Assembly: GCF_002080455.1 (NCBI RefSeq)
Contig: NZ_CP020555.1
Location: 3,410,001 to 3,474,000 of the forward strand
Length of the DNA stretch: 64,000 nucleotides
Reading direction: 5' to 3'
Origin: Streptomyces sp. Sge12
GTDB lineage: Bacteria > Actinomycetota > Actinomycetes > Streptomycetales > Streptomycetaceae
The translations under genes and the position numbers were made by a program. Of the stretch, positions 35,183 to 42,084 are shown piece after piece. The notes under the pieces were generated by a model, which worked only from the letters and a program-made list of their open reading frames with translations, was not told where the DNA came from and made no database searches. Every line of letters starts with the position of its first letter. Within the stretch, counting starts at the first letter, position 1.

Positions 35183-36631
35183 TCAGCCGGCCGCGGGGAC
35201 CTTCTCCGGGACGGCGGCGTTCCGGCCCGCGAGCACCGGGGCGGCCTTGGACCTGCGGGGCACCAGCAGGGCCAGTGCGGCGGCGACGGCGACCGCGCCG
35301 GCGCCGATCCACAGGGCGGGGACGGTTCCGTCGGTGAAGGCCTGCGGGGATTCGTAGCCGCCCTGGGCGGAGAAGACGGAGGCGAGGACCGCGACACCGA
35401 GGGCTCCGCCGAGCTCGCGCAGTGCGTTGTTGGTGCCGGAGGCCTTGCCCTGGTCGGCCGGGGTGACGGTGGACATCAGGACGTTGGCGGCGGGGGCGAA
35501 GTAGAGGGCCATGCCGATTCCGCTGAGGATGAGCGGCGGGAGCTGGGCGGCGTACGAGACGTCGGCGCTCAGGATCGCCGCGAACCAGCCGAGGCCGAGG
35601 GCCTGGAAGGCGAGCCCGGCGGCGACGACGGGGCGGCCGCCGATGCGGTCGGAGAGGATCCCGGCCAGCGGGGCGACGATCATCGGCATGCCGGTCCAGG
35701 GGAGCATGCGCAGGCCGGCCTCGGTGGGCGAGTAGCCGGCGACGCCCTGGAGGAACTGGCTGAGCAGGAAGATCGAGCCGAACATGCCGAGGAACATCAG
35801 CAGGCTGGCCAGGTTGATCCCGAGGAAGCCTCGGTCACGGAAGAGCCGCATGGGGAGTATGGGGTCGGCGTGGGTGAAGCCGTGGTGGATGAACGCGCCG
35901 ACGAGCGCGGCGCCGACGATCAGGCCGGTCAGGACGGGGGCGCTGGTCCAGCCCTCGGAGTTGGCGTTGACCAGGGCGTAGACGATGCCGAAGAGGCCGC
36001 CGCTGATGAGCAGGGTGCCCGGGATGTCGAGACGCGCGCCGGGCGCGGTGGACTCGGCGAGGCGCAGGCGGGCGAGCGGGATCAGGGCGATGCCTATCGG
36101 CACGTTCAGCCAGAAGATCCACTGCCAGGAGATGTGCTCGGTGAGGCTGCCGCCGATGAGGGGCCCGCTGGCGACGGCGAGGCCGGTGACGGCGCCGTAG
36201 ATACCGAGGGCCATACCGCGGCGGGCGGCCGGAACGGCGGCGGTGAGCAGGGTGAGCGTGAGCGGCATCATGATGGCGGCGCCGACGCCCTGCACGGCGC
36301 GGGCGGCGATGAGCGCGTCGATGCCGGGCGAGAGGGCGGCCGCGGCGGAGGCGCCGGTGAAGACCGCGAGGCCCGCGATGAAGAGCCGCCGGCGCCCGAA
36401 GCGGTCGCCGAGCGCGGCACCGAACATGAGGAGGACGGCGAAGGTGAGCGTGTACGCGTTCACCGTCCACTCCAGGTCCTCCAGCTTGCCGCCGAGGTCC
36501 TCGCGGATGGCGGGGAGGGCGGTGGTGACGACCAGGTTGTCGAGCGCGGCCATGAAGCTGGCCACGCCGGTGAGGACGAGGGCCCAGACGGCGGGCCCGC
36601 GGAGCTTGGTGTCCGATTCTTGCGTGTGCAC
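35183..36631 (-). CDS. MFS drug efflux transporter, DHA2 (EmrB/QacA) family
   Basis: 482 residues, about 14 membrane helices. DHA2 markers are visible: DNLVVTTALP at 31-40 in helix 1, motif A GDRFGRRRLF at 75-84, and a GIYGAVTGLAVASGPLIGG motif C region. It exports drugs or metabolites by proton antiport. Translation starts at GTG 36631 after TAGGGGG. The promoter overlaps a palindromic operator that also occurs before the TetR gene immediately upstream, so TetR repression is very likely. Substrate unknown. Confidence 0.88.
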   Translation of the reverse strand: MHTQESDTKLRGPAVWALVLTGVASFMAALDNLVVTTALPAIREDLGGKLEDLEWTVNAYTLTFAVLLMFGAALGDRFGRRRLFIAGLAVFTGASAAAALSPGIDALIAARAVQGVGAAIMMPLTLTLLTAAVPAARRGMALGIYGAVTGLAVASGPLIGGSLTEHISWQWIFWLNVPIGIALIPLARLRLAESTAPGARLDIPGTLLISGGLFGIVYALVNANSEGWTSAPVLTGLIVGAALVGAFIHHGFTHADPILPMRLFRDRGFLGINLASLLMFLGMFGSIFLLSQFLQGVAGYSPTEAGLRMLPWTGMPMIVAPLAGILSDRIGGRPVVAAGLAFQALGLGWFAAILSADVSYAAQLPPLILSGIGMALYFAPAANVLMSTVTPADQGKASGTNNALRELGGALGVAVLASVFSAQGGYESPQAFTDGTVPALWIGAGAVAVAAALALLVPRRSKAAPVLAGRNAAVPEKVPAAG

Positions 36632-36648
36632 GGTTCCCCCTACAGCTT

Positions 36649-36680
36649 GTTAGTTATTACTGACTAACTTTCGTGGCCAA
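36649..36680 (-). promoter_or_regulatory. Promoter and TetR operator of the efflux gene
   Basis: GTTAGT-N8-ACTAAC at 36649-36668. On the minus strand TTGGCC (36675-36680) and TAACTA (36651-36656) are 18 bases apart, so the operator covers the spacer and the -10. The same geometry recurs at 37285-37314. Confidence 0.75.
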
Positions 36681-36708
36681 GCGAATGCGCGGGCAGACGC
36701 GCACACCC

Positions 36709-37278
36709 TCACGCCTCCAGGCGCCCCGTGGTGCGCGCCGAAGGGTAGAGCCCCTCCCAGACCCGGTGCTCGGGCGGGAAGCCCATGGCAGCGAGGGTGT
36801 TGATCAGCATTCCGTACGCCATGAAGGTCGTGGTCTCACCGACGTCCCCGCCGAAGGGCACGTGGACGGTGTCCCAGAGCTCCATCCACCCCTTGCGCAC
36901 GAGCTCGCCGAGCTCGTGGTCCCCGGCCGCCTCGGCGGCGGCGACGGTGACGTACATCTGGAGCTGCATCTGGAGCTTGTCCGGGTCCTCGGCGATCAGC
37001 CGGGTGTAGGCGTTCGCCATGGCATGGGTGGCCTCCTCGCCGTGCAGCCCTTCGGCAGCCTCGGCGAAGACCGCCCGCGTATCCCTCAGGCAGCGCTCGG
37101 CCGCGGCGAGGAAGATGGCGGGCTTGTTCGGGAAGAGCCGGAAGAGATACGGCTGCGAGACACCCACCCGCTTGGCGATCGCCTCGGTGGAGGTCCCGTA
37201 GTAACCCCCACGCGCGAACTCGTGCATCGCCGCGCGAATGACGCTCTCGCGCCGCTCATCTGCGCTCATCCTCACCAT
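36709..37278 (-). CDS. TetR family transcriptional regulator
   Basis: 189 residues (186 if ATG 37269 is used). The N-terminal helix-turn-helix spans about 8-53 and reads RESVIRAAMHEFARGGYYGTS then TEAIAKRVGVSQPYLFRLFPNKPAIF, a clear TetR signature. The ligand-binding domain is all-helical and variable. It lies directly upstream of the DHA2 pump on the same strand, and both have the same operator in their promoters, so it probably represses both genes until a substrate of the pump binds. The start is 8 bases from its operator, which suggests a leaderless transcript. Confidence 0.9.
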   Translation of the reverse strand: MVRMSADERRESVIRAAMHEFARGGYYGTSTEAIAKRVGVSQPYLFRLFPNKPAIFLAAAERCLRDTRAVFAEAAEGLHGEEATHAMANAYTRLIAEDPDKLQMQLQMYVTVAAAEAAGDHELGELVRKGWMELWDTVHVPFGGDVGETTTFMAYGMLINTLAAMGFPPEHRVWEGLYPSARTTGRLEA

Positions 37279-37284
37279 GAGACG

Positions 37285-37314
37285 AAGTTAGTGCTCAATC
37301 ACTAACCAAGTCAA
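37285..37314 (-). promoter_or_regulatory. Promoter and operator of the TetR gene
   Basis: GTTAGTG-CTCAAT-CACTAAC at 37287-37306. On the minus strand TTGACT (37309-37314) and TAACTT (37285-37290) are 18 bases apart. The operator lies between them, implying autorepression. Confidence 0.8.
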
Positions 37315-37316
37315 GG

Positions 37317-37394
37317 GGGTGGGTGGCGGCGGGGGGCCGGGGCGGGGGCGGGGCGGGGCGGGGGTGGGGGTGGGGGCGGGGGCGGGGGCGGGGC
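37317..37394 (+). repeat. G-run tract, left flank of the large inverted repeat
   Basis: More than ten runs of four to six G, separated by single T or C bases. On the plus strand this can form G-quadruplexes. No gene. It lies beside the TetR promoter. Confidence 0.8.
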
Positions 37395-37454
37395 GCCCTG
37401 CTCGGGCCGACACGGCGGACGGGACCTGCTGGGCCGGTAGCCAGAGATGCGTAT

Positions 37455-37605
37455 GGGGGTTTCCCGTCAGTCTCATCGTCTCTCCGTGTCGGGCCGGTCC
37501 CTCAAGGGCGCTCCTCCTTCGTCGTCGCGTCGCTTCGCGATGGCCTTCGGCCACCCTTGACCGACCGTCCCGCCCCGGACATACGAAGACTGCCGGGAAA
37601 CCCCC
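37455..37605. repeat. 151-bp palindromic element, left copy
   Basis: Ends are GGGGGTTTCCCG and CGGGAAACCCCC, 12-bp perfect inverted repeats. The interior is also partly self-complementary (GTCCCTCAAGGG with CCCTTGACC). The size and terminal repeats resemble a MITE, but no target-site duplication was identified. Confidence 0.65.
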
Positions 37606-37757
37606 AAAGGAACGGGCCGGGGATGCATTCCAGGGACGGGGACGTCGGAGATGCCCGAGCGGGCCGGGGCTGGGCACGCCCCCGAGGCGGGCCCACCCGA
37701 AGCCGCCTGCCGGGTCGGGGGAAGCGCAGCAAATCGCTACGCGCTCCTCATCCCTCA

Positions 37758-38035
37758 GCGTCCGACGACCGTCTGGGGCTGGACATAGGCCGCCCAAGAC
37801 CGTTGGCGCCTCTCACATCCCAGCGTCCGACGACCGCCTGAGGTTGGACATAAGCCGCCCACGACCCGCTGGCGCTCCTCAATCACGCGCCAGACGACCA
37901 CCTTGGGCCGGACATAAGCCGCCCACGACCCGCTGGCGCTCCTCAATCACGCGCCAGACGACCTTCTTGGGTTGGGCACAGGCCACCCACGACCTTCTGA
38001 CGCTCTTCGGTCACGCGTCCGGCGACCGTCTCAGG
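37758..38035. repeat. Five tandem repeats, 64-65 bp period, left arm
   Basis: Units start at 37758, 37823, 37887, 37951 and 38015 with GCGTCCGACGACC or close variants. They continue through a GGACATAGGCCGCCCACGACC-like block (variable at its ends) and a less conserved GCTCCTCAATCAC. Periods of 65, 64, 64 and 64 are not all multiples of three, which argues against a repeated protein. Confidence 0.8.
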
Positions 38036-38239
38036 TCGTTGGGAGGGGCTGACGGCCGATCCTTCGGCTATTTCGTCGTGGATCCGGGTCAGCGCCGGAC
38101 CGAGCCCACAAACAGGGGCACATACGGGGGCAATTGGGGCAAACTGTCGGCCTTTTGCGGCATCCACGTGCCCTGACCCGCATCCACGACGAAATAGCCG
38201 CTGTCCCACGCCTTTCCACCCCGGACAGGCGCCAGTCGC

Positions 38240-38429
38240 GGTCGTCGAGAAGCATCAACGGCCCGTGGGCGGCCTATGCCCAGCCCAAGGCGGTCCTCGG
38301 ACGCATGTCGAGCCTCGAACCGACGTCGTGGGCGGCCTGTGCCCAACCCGGACCGTCGTCGGACGCGTGACTGAGGAGCACCACGCGTCGTGGGCGGCCT
38401 ATGTCCAACCCAAGACGGTCGTCGGACGC
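38240..38429. repeat. Three tandem repeats, 62-63 bp period, right arm
   Basis: The same unit as on the left, in the opposite orientation. Reading the minus strand, units begin near 38429, 38366 and 38304, followed by a degenerate partial unit. Fewer copies than on the left arm. Confidence 0.75.
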
Positions 38430-38581
38430 TGAGAGATGAGGAGCGCGTAGCGATTTGCTGCGCTTCCCCCGACCCGGGAGGCGGCTCGGGATGAGCCCGC
38501 CTCGGGGGCGTGCCTGCGCCCGGCCCGCTCGGGTATCTCCGACCGCCCGTCCCTGGAAAGGAACGCCCGGCCCGTTCCTTT

Positions 38582-38728
38582 GGGGGTTTTCCGGCAGTCT
38601 TCGTATGTCCGGGGCGGGACGGTCGGTCAAGGGTTGAGCGCAGCGAAATCGCGAAGCGACGCGACCGAAGGGAGCGCCCTTGAGGGGCCGGCCCGACACG
38701 GAGAGACGATGACTGCCGGGAAACCCCC
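38582..38728. repeat. 147-bp palindromic element, right copy
   Basis: Begins GGGGGTTTTCCGGCAGTC and ends GACTGCCGGGAAACCCCC. Closely similar to 37455-37605 in inverted orientation. The interior contains paired CGAAATCGCGAAGCGACG-type segments. Confidence 0.65.
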
Positions 38729-38774
38729 ATACGCATCCCTGACTACCGCCCGACCACAACCCCGCCCCCCGAAG

Positions 38775-38884
38775 CCGCCCGCGCATCCCCACCCCCACCC
38801 CGACCCCGCACCCCTAGCCCCCCGCCCCCACCAAAAGGGGCGGAGGCCCACCGGCCCCCGCCCCGCCCCACCCCGCCCCGTCCT
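38775..38884 (-). repeat. C-run tract, right flank of the large inverted repeat
   Basis: Runs of four to six C on the plus strand, so G-runs on the minus strand. It mirrors the left flank at 37317-37394 in orientation and position. It ends 16 bases before the stop of the dehydratase gene at 38900. Confidence 0.75.
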
Positions 38885-38899
38885 CACGCCGCTCCCGCC

Positions 38900-39328
38900 T
38901 CAGGCGAGTTCGACCACCGCGCGGGACATGCCCAGGACCTTCTGGCCCGCGCTCATGGCCGTCAGGTCGACCCGGACGCGGTTGTCGTCCAGCTTGGCGG
39001 CGACCTTCGCGGTGACCTCGATCAGGCCGCCCCGGTCGTCGTTCGGGACCACGACCGGCTTGGTGAAGCGCACTCCGTACTCGACCACCGCACCCGGGTC
39101 GCCGACCCAGTCGGTGACCACACGGATGGCCTCGGCCATGGTGAACATGCCGTGCGCGATCACGTCCGGCAGTCCGACCTCCTTGGCGAACTTCTCGTTC
39201 CAGTGGATCGGGTTGAAGTCGCCCGAGGCGCCCGCGTACTGGACGAGCGTGGCGCGCGTCACGGGGAACGAAGCCGCCGGCAGCTCGGTGCCGACCTCGA
39301 CGTCGGCGTACTGGATCTGCGCTGCCAT
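38900..39328 (-). CDS. MaoC family dehydratase, HadB-like
   Basis: 142 residues, hot-dog fold. The hydratase-2 motif lies at about 34-44 (ASGDFNPIHWN), with the Asp and His that add or remove water from a beta-hydroxyacyl thioester. It starts 1 base after the stop of the upstream MaoC-type gene, the order seen for hadA-hadB in actinobacteria, where the two proteins form a heterodimer acting on acyl-ACP. Streptomyces lack mycolic acids, so the substrate is more likely an ordinary or specialised fatty acyl chain. Confidence 0.82.
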   Translation of the reverse strand: MAAQIQYADVEVGTELPAASFPVTRATLVQYAGASGDFNPIHWNEKFAKEVGLPDVIAHGMFTMAEAIRVVTDWVGDPGAVVEYGVRFTKPVVVPNDDRGGLIEVTAKVAAKLDDNRVRVDLTAMSAGQKVLGMSRAVVELA

Positions 39329-39329
39329 G

Positions 39330-39782
39330 TCAGGCCTCCTCGGGGGCGCGGGAGACGAGCTTCGTCCACGCCGTCACCACGTGCTCGCCGGTCTCGTCGT
39401 GGACCTCACCGCGGATGTCGATGACGTCGTTGCCGGCGAGGGACTTCACGGACTCGATGGTGGAGACGACCGAAAGCCGGTCGCCGGCCCGCACCGGACG
39501 CGAGTACGCGAACCTCTGGTCGCCGTGCACGACACGGCTGTAGTCCAGGCCCAGCTGCGGGTCCTCGACGACCTGGTCGGCGGCCTTGAAAGTGATCGCA
39601 AACACAAAAGTCGGCGGAGCGATCACATCGGGGTAGCCGTACGACTTCGCGGCTTCGGGATCGGTGTAGACGGGATTGGTGTCACCCACCGCAACCGCGA
39701 ATTCGCGGATCTTCTCCCGGCCGACCTCGTACGGATCGGTGGGCGGGTAGCTCCGCCCCACGAAGGACTGGTCGAGAGCCAT
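39330..39782 (-). CDS. MaoC-type N-terminal domain protein, HadA-like (UPF0336)
   Basis: 150 residues. Begins MALDQSFVGRSYPPTDPYEVGREKIREFA, the typical opening of the UPF0336/HadA group. A single hot-dog fold without the catalytic Asp-His pair, expected to be the substrate-binding partner of the HadB-like protein encoded 1 base downstream. It is read in the same direction as rpmG; the hairpin at 39867-39895 separates them. The pairing with HadB is inferred from gene order and family knowledge. Confidence 0.8.
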   Translation of the reverse strand: MALDQSFVGRSYPPTDPYEVGREKIREFAVAVGDTNPVYTDPEAAKSYGYPDVIAPPTFVFAITFKAADQVVEDPQLGLDYSRVVHGDQRFAYSRPVRAGDRLSVVSTIESVKSLAGNDVIDIRGEVHDETGEHVVTAWTKLVSRAPEEA

Positions 39783-39866
39783 GACTCACTACCTCCTGAT
39801 GAAGGGACACGAATGACGCAAGAACAAAGACAGGAACAGGCCCGGAACGGTCACGGAAACGACACA

Positions 39867-39895
39867 AGGCCGCCCCCCAATGAAGGGGACGACCT
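39867..39895 (-). terminator. Terminator after rpmG
   Basis: On the minus strand AGGTCGTCCCC pairs with GGGGGCGGCCT, including two G-U pairs, around a short TTCATT loop. It lies 35 bases past the rpmG stop. Confidence 0.6.
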
Positions 39896-39930
39896 CATGA
39901 CGGTGCCTGTTATTCGAGACTTCGCTGGGG

Positions 39931-40095
39931 TCAGCGGGTCTCGCGGTGCGCGGTGTGCGAGTTGCAGCGCGGGCAGTGCTTCTTCATCTCAAGACGGTCC
40001 GGGTTGTTACGCCGGTTCTTCTTGGTGATGTAGTTCCGCTCCTTGCACTCCACGCAGGCCAGCGTGATCTTCGGGCGGACGTCGGTGGCAGCCAC
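39931..40095 (-). CDS. rpmG: 50S ribosomal protein L33
   Basis: 54 residues from GTG 40095, with AAGGAG upstream. Reads [20 protein letters not shown] then [19 protein letters not shown]. Two CxxC pairs (CVEC at 14-17, CPRC at 41-44) form a zinc ribbon, so this is the zinc-binding (C+) L33 form. Many streptomycetes also keep a zinc-independent paralogue under Zur control, which cannot be judged here. Two tRNA genes lie directly upstream on the same strand. Confidence 0.95.
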
Positions 40096-40183
40096 GTGAG
40101 TGCTCCTTGACGGAAATTGGGACGGATGAACGCATACAAGAGTAGCCGACCGGGAGACCGACCCCGCAATCGGCTACTGTGTG

Positions 40184-40256
40184 TAGCGGCGACCGGACTT
40201 GAACCGGTGACACAGCGATTATGAGCCGCTTGCTCTACCGACTGAGCTACGCCGCT
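40184..40256 (-). tRNA. tRNA-Met (CAT anticodon)
   Basis: 73 bases. Acceptor AGCGGCG pairs fully with CGCCGCT, discriminator A. The anticodon arm is AGCGG-CTCATAA-TCGCT. An A1-U72 pair and no run of three G-C pairs in the anticodon stem indicate elongator rather than initiator tRNA. A CAT anticodon is shared with tRNA-Ile2, so the identity is probable, not certain. Confidence 0.9.
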
Positions 40257-40270
40257 TTGATGTGATCAGC

Positions 40271-40290
40271 TCCCCACCCGAGGGTGGGGA
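40271..40290 (-). terminator. Hairpin between the two tRNA genes
   Basis: TCCCCACCC and GGGTGGGGA around a short loop. It may be a terminator or an RNA-processing signal between tRNA-Thr and tRNA-Met. Confidence 0.45.
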
Positions 40291-40304
40291 ACCTCTCTCA
40301 CCAG

Positions 40305-40377
40305 AGCCCCAATGCGGAATCGAACCGCAGACCTTCTCCTTACCATGGAGACGCTCTACCGACTGAGCTATTGGGGC
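40305..40377 (-). tRNA. tRNA-Thr (GGT anticodon)
   Basis: 73 bases. Acceptor GCCCCAA pairs fully with TTGGGGC, discriminator T. The anticodon arm is TCTCC-ATGGTAA-GGAGA with anticodon GGT; the T loop is TTCGATT. It is the first gene of a tRNA-Thr, tRNA-Met, rpmG cluster. Confidence 0.96.
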
Positions 40378-40753
40378 GAGCGATGAAGACATTACACGGT
40401 TGCCTGCCGATCGCCCAAATCCTTTGCGGGGACAGGGCTCGGAGGGGGTTCGCCGGACCGTCTTGATCAACCCTTCGATCACTCCAGCCCCACTTTTCCA
40501 CCGGATTGTGTGCGGGCTCACACGGCCGCGACCGTTCGGAGCCCCCGACCGTCACGCGGAGCCACCGGGTCCACGAGGACCCGGGCGTGGGCACCACACC
40601 GGTACGACTATTGCGCTCTTCCGCGAAGCGGGGTGCCCCGCGCCCTACGCTCGGAGCACGCTGCGTGATCTTGGGCCGCGGGCCGCGGGCCGCGGGCTCC
40701 GCCACTGCCATTGCCACGGCTCCAGGAACCGCCCGAGCCACCGCAGGAGCGCG
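40378..40753. other. 376-base intergenic region between tRNA-Thr and the amidohydrolase
   Basis: No gene is seen. It must hold the tRNA promoter and that of the amidohydrolase. Three tandem copies of GGGCCGC lie at 40673-40693. GCCACTGCCATTGCC at 40701-40715 is nearly complementary to GGCAATGGCCATGGC at 40802-40816, inside the coding start of the next gene, so its mRNA could fold across the start codon. Confidence 0.5.
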
Positions 40754-42031
40754 ATGTCCGACAGCCAGCCGCAGCAGCCGTTCCCACCCCGCAGCGGTAA
40801 CGGCAATGGCCATGGCAACGCGGCCGCGGCCGAGGCCACCACCCTGCTGCTCGCCGGGGCCCGGCTCACCGACGGCCGTACCGTCGACGTCCGCCTCGGC
40901 GGCGGCCGGATCCAGGCCGTCGGCACCGCGGGCAGCCTCCCCTCCCCCGCACTGTCCCGGGTGGACCTGTCCGGCTACCTGCTGCTTCCCGCCCCCGCCG
41001 AGCCGCACGCCCACGGGGACACCGCGCTGACCGCCGACGGTGAGGGGCCCGTCTCCTACTCCCCCGACGAGGTCCAGCGCCGGGCCACCGAAGCCGCCCT
41101 GCTCCAACTCGGCCACGGCGCCACCGCCGTCCGGTCCCACGTCCGCATCGGCGACGTGCACGGCCTGGGACCCATGGAGGCCGTGCTCCAGGCCCGCCGC
41201 TCCCTGCGCGGGCTCGCCGACCTCACCGCCGTGGCCGTCCCCCGGCTGCTGACCGGGGTGGCGGGCGCGGACGGGCTCGCCATGCTGCGGGACGCCGTCA
41301 AGATGGGCGCCTCCGTGATCGGCGGCTGCCCGGACCTGGACCCGGACCCGACGGGCTTCCTCGAAGCCGTTCTGGAACTCGCCGCCGAGCACGGCTGCCC
41401 CGTCGATCTGCACACGGACGGTGACGACCCGGGCCGCCTCTCCCGGCTAGCGGCGATGGCCGGCGGGCTGCGCCCCGGGGTGACCATCGGCCCCTGCGGC
41501 GGCCTGTCCCGGCTCCCGCTGGACGCGGCCTCGCGCGCCGCCGACCAGTTGGCCGCGGCCGGCGTCCGGGTGACCTGCCTGCCCCAGGGCGACTGCGCGG
41601 CCCTGGAACGCCGCGGCCTGCGCACCGCGCCCGTACGCCTGCTGCGGGCCGCCGGCGTGCGCGTCGCGGCCGGCAGCGGGGCGCTGCGGGACGCCGGGAA
41701 CCCCGTCGGCCGCGGGGACCCGCTGGAGGCCGCGTACCTGCTGGCCTCCCAGGGCGGCCTGCGGGCGGGCGAGGCCTACGAGTCGGTCAGCGCCTGCGCC
41801 CGTGAGGCCATGGGCCTGCCGGAGGTTCGGGTGGAGGCCGGTTTCCCGGCGGAGCTGCTCGCCGTGCGCGGGGAGCAGATCGCGGGCGTGCTGTCCCTCG
41901 CGTACAGCAGGATCGTGATCCATCGCGGGCGCGTGGTAGCCCGTACGAGTGCCGTGCGCGAGTACTGCGACTCCGCCGTCGCGGTGGCCCTGGACCTGCC
42001 CCGACAGGGCCGGACGGAGCCCGGTCCCTGA
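40754..42031 (+). CDS. Amidohydrolase-family protein, probably catalytically degenerate
   Basis: 425 residues from ATG 40754, with AGGAGC upstream. It resembles the cytosine-deaminase branch: a small beta-domain, then a TIM barrel with H85-x-H87 (EPHAHGD), a family-typical VRSHV strand near 127, and H220 in VDLHTDG. Three expected catalytic positions are changed. The Glu after the metal His (HCDE in CodA) is Gly223. The SH motif is replaced by IGP around 245-247. The metal Asp of a GHD/GSD motif is GSG at 307-309. The flanking NPVGRGDPLE is still conserved. It may bind a ligand rather than hydrolyse it. The frame is intact, so it is not a pseudogene. Confidence 0.75.
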   Translation: MSDSQPQQPFPPRSGNGNGHGNAAAAEATTLLLAGARLTDGRTVDVRLGGGRIQAVGTAGSLPSPALSRVDLSGYLLLPAPAEPHAHGDTALTADGEGPVSYSPDEVQRRATEAALLQLGHGATAVRSHVRIGDVHGLGPMEAVLQARRSLRGLADLTAVAVPRLLTGVAGADGLAMLRDAVKMGASVIGGCPDLDPDPTGFLEAVLELAAEHGCPVDLHTDGDDPGRLSRLAAMAGGLRPGVTIGPCGGLSRLPLDAASRAADQLAAAGVRVTCLPQGDCAALERRGLRTAPVRLLRAAGVRVAAGSGALRDAGNPVGRGDPLEAAYLLASQGGLRAGEAYESVSACAREAMGLPEVRVEAGFPAELLAVRGEQIAGVLSLAYSRIVIHRGRVVARTSAVREYCDSAVAVALDLPRQGRTEPGP

Positions 42032-42084
42032 AGTTCGCCGTGCGTTCGCGGGCGTGGGCGCCCGGGTCGTCGTACGGTCGGGTC

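Larger units (their letters stand above)
37436..38747. repeat. Large imperfect inverted repeat, about 1.3 kb, gene-free
   Basis: The left end (GGTAGCCAGAGATGCG) matches the right end read backwards (GGTAGTCAGGGATGCG), and long blocks remain complementary inward on both sides. The outer blocks are symmetric about position 38092. The innermost arms, GGCTATTTCGTCGTGGAT at 38066 and its complement ending at 38199, are symmetric about 38132. The shift is explained by unequal numbers of tandem units in the two arms (five left, about three right). The centre is an 80-base unpaired loop at 38093-38172. Open frames here shift with the repeat period and look non-coding. Confidence 0.85.

Noticed and set aside
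37758..38429. CRISPR array
   Set aside because: Units repeat at 62-65 bp, but the conserved part is about 43 bp and the variable part only about 20 bp, with two neighbouring variable parts nearly identical. The array is inverted about a centre, and no cas gene is present.
37319..38798. Open frames of 170 to 290 codons inside the large inverted repeat
   Set aside because: They exist on both strands, cross repeat units whose period breaks frame, lack ribosome sites and show no domain.
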